This document shows, piece by piece, positions 7,304 to 11,265 of a stretch of 11,265 bases of DNA. The notes beneath the pieces were generated by a model. That model was not told the DNA's origin and did not search any database. It worked only from the letters and a program-made list of their open reading frames with translations. The DNA lies in contig DJIP01000127.1 of the NCBI GenBank assembly GCA_002433675.1, positions 1 to 11,265 on the forward strand, given 5' to 3'. Numbering within the stretch: the stretch's first letter is position 1; every line of letters begins with the position of its first letter. Source of the stretch: Halomonas halophila. Lineage in GTDB: Bacteria; Pseudomonadota; Gammaproteobacteria; Pseudomonadales; Halomonadaceae. Both the position numbers and the translations under genes were made by a program.

Positions 7304-7354
7304 TTACTCGGCTCTGTTGTGTCAGGACTGCGGCTTCGGCGCTGCTGTCTCAGC

Positions 7355-8149
7355 CTAGATGAAGCGCTTGCGGACGAACTGCGAAGCCATATCCAGCGCC
7401 GTCACGGCGATGATGATCACCAGCATGATGGTGGCCGTCTCGGCGTACTGGAATCCGCGCATGGTCTCCCACAGTGCCACTCCGATACCGCCACCACCGA
7501 CCATGCCGAGCACCGTGGCCGAGCGAATATTGGACTCGAAGCGATACAGGCTCACCGAGATCCACAGCGGCAGCACCTGGGGAATCAGACCGAACACGAT
7601 TTCCTCGATGCGCCCTGCTCCAGTGACTCGAATACCTTCCATGGGACCGGCCTCGGCGGCTTCCACCGCTTCGGAAAACAGCTTGGCCAGCACCCCGGTG
7701 GTGTGGATGAACAGCGCCAGGGTCCCGGCGAAGGGCCCAAGCCCCACCGCCACCACAAACAGCATGGCGAATACCAGCTCGTTGATGGCACGGGTGGCGT
7801 CCATCAGTCGGCGCACCGGCTGGTAGACCCACCAGGGCACCAGGTTCTCGGAGCACAGAAGGCTCGCCGGAATGGCGACCAGGATGGCCAGCAGGGTGCC
7901 CCAGATGGCGATCTGGATGGTCACCAGCATCTGCTCGATGTAGTGGCCGAGGTTGCCGAAAGCCGGGGGAAAGAAGTCGCCGGCCAAAGTCGCCATGTTG
8001 TCGGCGTTGGTCACCAGCAGGCCTGGGCGCATCTCGACGCCCTGCCAGGACCAGGCCAACACCGCCAGGCCGAGGCCCCACAGCGCCAGGGTGGTCCAGC
8101 TACGCTTGGGCGGCAGGCTGATGCCGGAAAGTTGTGTCTGGGTGGTCAT
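7355..8149 (-). CDS. phnE: PhnE, phosphonate ABC transporter permease
   Basis: PhnE is the inner-membrane permease of the PhnCDE importer. The 264-residue protein is strongly hydrophobic, with likely membrane segments around residues 19-36, 75-97, 124-150, 186-202 and 238-256. The cytoplasmic EAA loop that contacts the ATPase is visible at about 160-190 ([20 protein letters not shown] followed by [14 protein letters not shown]), and [18 protein letters not shown] (206-223) is the typical conserved stretch of this family. A single permease gene is present, as in many phn loci. The start at 8149 has an AGGA site seven bases upstream. It follows phnD after an 89-bp gap that contains a strong hairpin and is followed by tandem hairpins before phnF. 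Confidence 0.95.
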   Translation of the reverse strand: MTTQTQLSGISLPPKRSWTTLALWGLGLAVLAWSWQGVEMRPGLLVTNADNMATLAGDFFPPAFGNLGHYIEQMLVTIQIAIWGTLLAILVAIPASLLCSENLVPWWVYQPVRRLMDATRAINELVFAMLFVVAVGLGPFAGTLALFIHTTGVLAKLFSEAVEAAEAGPMEGIRVTGAGRIEEIVFGLIPQVLPLWISVSLYRFESNIRSATVLGMVGGGGIGVALWETMRGFQYAETATIMLVIIIAVTALDMASQFVRKRFI

Positions 8150-8195
8150 GCGTTTTCCTGGGGAACTTGAGAAAGCGGTGACAGCGTGAGCGGCC

Positions 8196-8230
8196 CAGAC
8201 CGCGCCGGGTCTTCGTCCCGGCGCGGTCTG
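8196..8230. repeat. strong 14-bp inverted repeat after phnD
   Basis: The sequence CAGACCGCGCCGGG (8196-8209) is perfectly complementary to 8217-8230 across a 7-base spacer, and begins 8 bases after the phnD stop. On the minus-strand transcript it is not followed by a T run, so it does not look like an intrinsic terminator. Hairpins after a binding-protein gene are known in other ABC operons (for example after malE) to protect the upstream message. A similar role, giving more PhnD than PhnE, is inferred. Confidence 0.7.
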
Positions 8231-8238
8231 ACGTCACA

Positions 8239-9270
8239 TCAGCCGGCGTTGGCGGCAGCGTCCTCGGGCATCGCCTCGGCGGCCTGCACTTCCTTCATGC
8301 GCTCATCGAGATCGTCGAGCTGGCTGTCGATCTCGGCCAGTCGTTCCTCACGATCGCCTTCGCTCAGACTCTCGTCCTTGGCCACCTCGGAGCGTTCCTT
8401 GAACAGCGCCAGCTGACGGATCGGCAGCAACTGGTCGTTGTCGGAGGCGTCGAAACCGGACCACTGCAGCGGCTCGAGGATCTGCTGCTCTTCGGCGTCG
8501 TCGCCGTAGTTCAGGAAGAACTCACGCAGCTTTTCCTTGGTGGCCTCGTCCAGATCACCGCGCCACACCAGCGGGTCGGACGGGATCAGCGGCGACTTCC
8601 AGATCACCCGCAGCTGCTCGGCCTTGTCCGGCGCCGTCACTTCCAGGCGCTCCATGCCTTCGGTATTGAAGGTGGCGACGTCGACCTGCTGATTGGCCAC
8701 CGCCAGGGCGTTGGTCTCGTGGCTCGAATTCAGGGTGCGCTTGAAGGCTGACGAGGCGTCGACACCGTTCTTGGCGAAGACGTAGTAGCCCGGCACCAGG
8801 TAGCCGGAGGTGGAGTTGGGATCACCGTTGCCGAACACCAGCTCGGAGGCGTTGGCCAGGACGTCATCGACGCTTTCGATGTCGCTGTCCTTGTGGGTGA
8901 TCATCAGACTCCAGTAGCCCGGAGCACCGTTGGCGGCCACGGTCTGGGCGAAGATCTCGCCGTCGGCACGATCGACGGCTTCCATGGCCGACTTGTTGCC
9001 GTACCAGGCCAGGTCGATCTGATCAAAGCGCATGGCCTGGATCACCGCGGCGTAGTCGGTGGCGAAGAAGGGCTCGACCTCCATGCCGATCTGCTCGGAC
9101 ATGTCGGCCAGGAACGGGTCCCACAGCGGCGCCAGATTCTGGCTGGCCTCGGTGGAGATGATGCCGAACTTGAGGGTCTCGGTCTCGGCGGCGGCCAGCT
9201 GAGCACCGGCGGCAAGGCCGATACCGGCGATCAGCGGCAGCGACAGGCGACGAAAGGATGCGAGAGACAT
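8239..9270 (-). CDS. phnD: PhnD, periplasmic phosphonate-binding protein
   Basis: PhnD is the periplasmic solute-binding protein that captures phosphonates (in E. coli with highest affinity for 2-aminoethylphosphonate) and delivers them to PhnE. The 343-residue precursor (338 in E. coli) has a typical Sec signal: positive FRR, a hydrophobic stretch to about residue 22, and a likely cleavage after AAA at residue 28. The mature protein begins ETETLKFGIISTEASQNL. The family hallmarks LAWYGNKSAMEAVDRADG and FAQTVAANGAPGYWSLMITH are clear and nearly match E. coli PhnD. The last 60 residues are strongly charged and look helical or coiled-coil (KDESLSEGDREERLAEIDSQ), ending in an acidic Ala-rich tail. 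The start at 9270 has AGGAG upstream. It lies 48 bp after phnC. Confidence 0.96.
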   Translation of the reverse strand: MSLASFRRLSLPLIAGIGLAAGAQLAAAETETLKFGIISTEASQNLAPLWDPFLADMSEQIGMEVEPFFATDYAAVIQAMRFDQIDLAWYGNKSAMEAVDRADGEIFAQTVAANGAPGYWSLMITHKDSDIESVDDVLANASELVFGNGDPNSTSGYLVPGYYVFAKNGVDASSAFKRTLNSSHETNALAVANQQVDVATFNTEGMERLEVTAPDKAEQLRVIWKSPLIPSDPLVWRGDLDEATKEKLREFFLNYGDDAEEQQILEPLQWSGFDASDNDQLLPIRQLALFKERSEVAKDESLSEGDREERLAEIDSQLDDLDERMKEVQAAEAMPEDAAANAG

Positions 9271-9318
9271 GGGATTCTCCTGATGGTTATCGGTCGTTGT
9301 GGGAACAGGTGTCGCAAC

Positions 9319-10188
9319 TCAGGTGTGGGCAACCTGCGCCGGCGCAGGTGCCTGGGCCTGGGTGTAGCTCGGCTCACGCAGCGGCGAAGGCAGGTCGGGT
9401 TGACTGCCGGCGCGCAGCTCGTCCAGGCCGGCGTTCTCGTACAGGGTCTTGAGGCGCGCGTCGGTCAGCTCGGAGGTCTTGCCGTCGAAGTACAGGCGCC
9501 CATCCTTGAGCGCGATGGCCCGATGGCAGTAGCGCCGGGCGATATCGACCTGGTGCAGGGTGATGACTACGGTGCGGCCATCCTCGGCGTGAATCCGCTC
9601 GAGAATCTCCATCACCTCCCGGGCGCTGCGTGGGTCCAGCGAGGCGATAGGCTCGTCGGCGAGGATGACGTCGGCGTCCTGCATCAGCACCCGGGCGATG
9701 GCCACCCGCTGCTGCTGGCCGCCGGAAAGGGTGTTGGCACGCTGGTAGGCCATGCCCTCGAGGCCGACCCGGGCCAGGCACTGAAGGGCCCGCTGGCGTT
9801 CCTCGTCGCTGAAACGACCGAGCAGCGCCCGCGCTCGCGGCATGCGCCCGAGCTGGCCGATCAGCACGTTGGTCAGCACGCTGAGGCGGTTGACCAGATT
9901 GAACTGCTGGAAGATGTAGCCGACCCGGCAGCGCTGGCCACGGCTGGCCCGGCGCAGCCGACCGCTGGCCTGGATCTCGCGACCCAGCAGGCTGACGCGG
10001 CCGCCGCGGTCACGGTTGCAGCAGGTCAGTCCGACCAGATGACGCATCAGGGTGGACTTGCCGGAGCCCGACGGGCCGATCAGCGCAACGATCTCCCCCG
10101 GGGTGATCTCGAAACTGACATCCTCGAGCACTCGGCTATGGCCGAAGTTCTTGTTGAGTTGCTCGACGATGATGGTGGGAATGGACAT
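9319..10188 (-). CDS. phnC: PhnC, phosphonate ABC transporter ATP-binding protein
   Basis: PhnC is the cytoplasmic ATPase of the PhnCDE phosphonate importer and the first gene of the cluster. Motifs in order: Walker [10 protein letters not shown] at 38-46, Q-loop [20 protein letters not shown] (92-111; the NLVNRL segment is typical of PhnC), signature [16 protein letters not shown] (154-169), Walker [13 protein letters not shown] from 174, and H-loop His212 in ITLHQVD. Length is 289 residues against 262 in E. coli, the difference being a Pro/Ala/Gln-rich tail from about residue 262. The start at 10188 is supported by AGGAG upstream. The leader carries a Pho-box-like element and a candidate PhnF operator, so this is probably where the locus's main promoter lies. 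Confidence 0.95.
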   Translation of the reverse strand: MSIPTIIVEQLNKNFGHSRVLEDVSFEITPGEIVALIGPSGSGKSTLMRHLVGLTCCNRDRGGRVSLLGREIQASGRLRRASRGQRCRVGYIFQQFNLVNRLSVLTNVLIGQLGRMPRARALLGRFSDEERQRALQCLARVGLEGMAYQRANTLSGGQQQRVAIARVLMQDADVILADEPIASLDPRSAREVMEILERIHAEDGRTVVITLHQVDIARRYCHRAIALKDGRLYFDGKTSELTDARLKTLYENAGLDELRAGSQPDLPSPLREPSYTQAQAPAPAQVAHT

Positions 10189-10215
10189 GACGCCTCTCCT
10201 CTAGGAATGGCGTCA

Positions 10216-10223
10216 GTCTGGAC
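10216..10223. promoter_or_regulatory. degenerate second PhnF-like half palindrome in phnC leader
   Basis: The sequence GTCTGGAC differs by one base from the GTCTAGAC core found in the two stronger sites, and its centre lies 28 bp from that of the main palindrome, between it and the phnC start. It could be an accessory site for PhnF. A one-mismatch 8-mer can easily occur by chance, so this is weak. Confidence 0.25.
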
Positions 10224-10241
10224 ATCCAAGATGAAGGCCAG

Positions 10242-10253
10242 TTGTCTAGACAA
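10242..10253. promoter_or_regulatory. candidate PhnF operator upstream of phnC
   Basis: TTGTCTAGACAA is a perfect 12-bp palindrome located 54-65 bp upstream of the phnC start. It recurs with one difference at the phnF start codon, the only other place where I noticed it in the window. The GTCTAGAC core fits operators of HutC-subfamily regulators, and a regulator of that family is encoded in the operon. Its position next to the Pho-box-like element suggests that PhnF binding would block the phnC promoter. Confidence 0.65.
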
Positions 10254-10270
10254 TGTCATTCAGATGACAA
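10253..10270 (-). promoter_or_regulatory. Pho-box-like PhoB binding site for the phn operon
   Basis: On the minus strand two 7-mers, TTGTCAT and ATGACAT, are spaced by four bases (18 bp in all). Compared with the E. coli Pho box half-site CTGTCAT they match 6 of 7 and 5 of 7. The arrangement and position upstream of phnC fit PhoB activation under phosphate limitation, as known for phn operons. The two 7-mers also contain the inverted repeat TGTCAT/ATGACA. A convincing -10 box at the usual distance is not evident; TAGACA inside the adjacent palindrome is one weak candidate. Confidence 0.55.
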
Positions 10271-10592
10271 ATTTCCCTGCACGCGGCGCAAGCGCTCTGG
10301 CTTTACCTCGCCGGAGGTAGAAAAAACAAGGTGTTGGGGAAGGCTGTCATGCAGCGGTCACGTCACTGCCGTCGATTCGTCATACTCAGACAGCGCGACC
10401 TGTCGGCGAAGACGTCGCCCACTTGCATGAAAAGGACGATGGACAAGACGCCCTGAAAAGCGTCGCAGGAAAACGCCAGCCAGCCGCCACGCCCATAGCG
10501 CCAGGCGATAAAGGCCATAAACAGGCTTGAAGGGAAAACCGACGCCGTCGGCGCCAGACTGAATCCGACAAATGGTCCCATGGAGGCAGGTC
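10271..10592. other. intergenic region between phnC promoter and VOC gene
   Basis: This stretch of about 320 bp separates two divergently transcribed genes and contains no clear gene. It holds a 16-bp inverted repeat (10304-10319, TACCTC/GAGGTA with a 4-base centre) next to an A6 run, which does not have terminator geometry on either strand. It also holds a short hydrophobic open frame on the minus strand (10363-10581), listed separately. The promoter of the plus-strand VOC gene should lie here, but I could not identify -35 and -10 boxes with confidence. Confidence 0.5.
10363..10581 (-). CDS. possible small membrane protein or gene remnant (hypothetical)
   Basis: A 72-codon frame starts with ATG at 10581 and reads as a plausible small membrane protein: hydrophobic stretches around FVGFSLAPTASVF and SSLFMAFIAW, a short GRGG turn, then WLAFSCDAFQGVLSIVLFMQ and a polar C-terminus. 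No good ribosome binding site precedes the ATG, a stop codon lies just upstream in frame, and its 5' end is antisense to the leader of the VOC gene. I do not recognise a family. It may be a chance frame, a small real gene using a later start such as 10519, or the remnant of a larger membrane protein. Confidence 0.25.
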   Translation of the reverse strand: MGPFVGFSLAPTASVFPSSLFMAFIAWRYGRGGWLAFSCDAFQGVLSIVLFMQVGDVFADRSRCLSMTNRRQ

Positions 10593-11012
10593 ATGCAGCA
10601 TCTCAGTCTGGAGCCGGGCGCCCTGGAGGTCAGCGACCTGGCGGGAATGCGCCGGTTCTTCGAGACGGCACTGGGCCTTCGGGTGCTGGTCGCCAGCGAC
10701 ACTGGGGTAACCCTGGAACTGGGGGGCGGCGAGAACACCCAGGTGTTGATGTTGCTGGCGAGCCACACTCCGACGCCGCCGAGAACACTGAATCTCGAGG
10801 TCGACGCCGCCAGCTTTCCTACGCTGCGTCGTCGCCTGGAAGACTGCGGACACGAGTGCGGCTTTGTACAGAGCTGGGAAGGAGACAACAGCAGCTCGCG
10901 TCAGTGCGCCTTTCGGGTGGTGCTGTGCCGAATGCCGGAGGGGCACTGGCTGAGGCTTACCGCCATCGATCCGGCCCGGTGTGCCTTGTCGACCCGCCAG
11001 GTCCGGGCCTGA
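10593..11012 (+). CDS. VOC-superfamily (glyoxalase/bleomycin-resistance-like) protein
   Basis: This 139-residue protein has the layout of a single vicinal-oxygen-chelate module pair: a first beta-alpha-beta unit with ALEVSDLAGMRRFFETALGL (residues 10-29) and TLELGGG, then a second unit LNLEVDAASFPTLRRRLEDC (66-85) ending in MPEGHWLRLTA (114-124). I chose the ATG at 10593 because GGAGG lies six bases upstream; a longer frame from 10572 lacks such a site. In metal-dependent VOC enzymes the final strand normally carries an acidic ligand (a DPdGn-x-hE pattern). Here that position is Arg121, and the expected first-strand His is also not seen, so metal-dependent chemistry is doubtful. Function and substrate are unknown. 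It is divergent from the phn operon, so a phosphonate role is only a possibility. Confidence 0.8.
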   Translation: MQHLSLEPGALEVSDLAGMRRFFETALGLRVLVASDTGVTLELGGGENTQVLMLLASHTPTPPRTLNLEVDAASFPTLRRRLEDCGHECGFVQSWEGDNSSSRQCAFRVVLCRMPEGHWLRLTAIDPARCALSTRQVRA

Positions 11013-11021
11013 CGCTGTTGA

Positions 11022-11126
11022 TCAGTCGCGTCCCTCGCCTTCTCCCGCGTCTTCGTCACCCTCATCATCACCCAACAGCCGCTGGCGCCGTTCGTCACGG
11101 AACTTCTGCAGGCGGTTGTTGCGGTA
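11022..11126. repeat. 105-bp direct repeat, copy 1 (extra copy of a gene 3' end)
   Basis: This segment matches 11161-11265 at 103 of 105 bases. Read on the minus strand it encodes the same 34-residue acidic C-terminus (with Asp instead of Gly as last residue) and ends in TGA. It lies 3' of the stop codon of the partial gene at the right edge and, because the offset is 139 bases, is out of frame with it. It is therefore probably an untranslated duplicate or a remnant of a tandem gene copy. Confidence 0.85.
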
Positions 11127-11160
11127 ACGACGGGTTGATAGAGAGTGCCTACCACCAGCG
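11127..11160. other. 34-bp spacer between the two repeat copies
   Basis: This unique spacer separates the two repeat copies and directly follows the stop codon of the minus-strand gene. No terminator hairpin is visible in it. If the duplication was a 139-bp tandem event, the same 34 bases should recur beyond the right edge of the window. Confidence 0.5.
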
Positions 11161-11265
11161 TCAGCCGCGCCCCTCGCCTTCTCCCGCGTCTTCGTCACCC
11201 TCATCATCACCCAACAGCCGCTGGCGCCGTTCGTCACGGAACTTCTGCAGGCGGTTGTTGCGGTA
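11161..11265 (-). CDS. C-terminal end of an unidentified protein (partial, also repeat copy 2)
   Basis: The minus strand is open from the window edge to a TGA at 11163-11161 and encodes 34 residues: a basic stretch YRNNRLQKFRDERRQRLL followed by an acidic Gly/Asp/Glu tail DDEGDEDAGEGEGRG. The bias of charged residues and codon choice looks like a genuine protein C-terminus rather than a chance frame. The gene would converge with the VOC gene. I do not recognise the family from so short a piece. The entire visible part is duplicated at 11022-11126. Confidence 0.55.
   Translation of the reverse strand, partial: YRNNRLQKFRDERRQRLLGDDEGDEDAGEGEGRG

Noticed and set aside
8893..10320. A 475-codon plus-strand frame over phnC and phnD
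   Set aside because: It is antisense to two clear transporter genes and has no domain features.
10358..10946. Longer minus-strand frames antisense to the VOC gene
   Set aside because: They show no family resemblance, and the plus-strand gene has a strong ribosome binding site and a coherent VOC fold.
11022..11237. A 71-codon minus-strand frame spanning both repeat copies
   Set aside because: It reads repeat copy 2 in the wrong frame and only copy 1 in the meaningful one. The coherent reading is a gene ending at 11161.
11022..11265. CRISPR array
   Set aside because: There are only two copies of a 105-bp unit with one spacer and a coding character; this is not CRISPR-like.

Overview
This window carries an almost complete carbon-phosphorus (C-P) lyase locus for phosphonate uptake and breakdown. 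It is encoded on the minus strand in the canonical order phnC-D-E-F-G-H-I-J-K-L-M-N, transcribed from right to left, and phnN is cut by the left window edge. The DNA is strongly GC-rich, and the proteins resemble the gammaproteobacterial (E. coli type) Phn proteins along their length. Acidic tails (PhnD C-terminus, the partial gene at the right edge) would suit a moderately halophilic gammaproteobacterium such as a Halomonas relative. That taxonomic guess is inference only.

Layout, in transcription order. Positions 10188-7355 hold the ABC importer: phnC (ATPase), phnD (periplasmic binding protein) and phnE (permease). They are separated by short gaps, with a strong 14-bp hairpin after phnD and two tandem hairpins after phnE. 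Positions 7234-1 hold phnF (GntR/HutC regulator), then phnG, H, I, J (catalytic core), phnK and L (ABC-type partners), phnM (hydrolase) and phnN (kinase). From phnF to phnN nearly every junction is an overlap of stop and start codons (ATGA or TGATG), which suggests tight translational coupling. The phnK/phnL junction is the one ambiguous case.

How the genes work together (family knowledge): PhnCDE imports the phosphonate. PhnG/H/I/L couple it to ribose from ATP. PhnM removes pyrophosphate. The radical-SAM enzyme PhnJ breaks the C-P bond, giving the hydrocarbon and a cyclic ribose phosphate. PhnN makes PRPP. PhnP, which would open the cyclic phosphate, is not in the window and may lie beyond the left edge.

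Regulation visible in the DNA: a 12-bp palindrome TTGTCTAGACAA lies upstream of phnC, and an 11/12 match to it overlaps the phnF start codon. These are candidate PhnF operators. An 18-bp Pho-box-like pair of 7-mers directly abuts the phnC palindrome. This suggests PhoB activation combined with PhnF repression at phnC, and autoregulation at phnF.

To the right, on the plus strand, is a small VOC-fold (glyoxalase-like) gene at 10593-11012. The right edge (11022-11265) holds a 105-bp near-perfect direct repeat. It appears to be the 3' end of a minus-strand gene entering from outside the window, with an extra copy of that 3' end lying downstream of its stop codon. I see no tRNA, rRNA, CRISPR array or transposase. 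The locus is a known system; the points worth a second look are regulatory layout, tails and the repeat.
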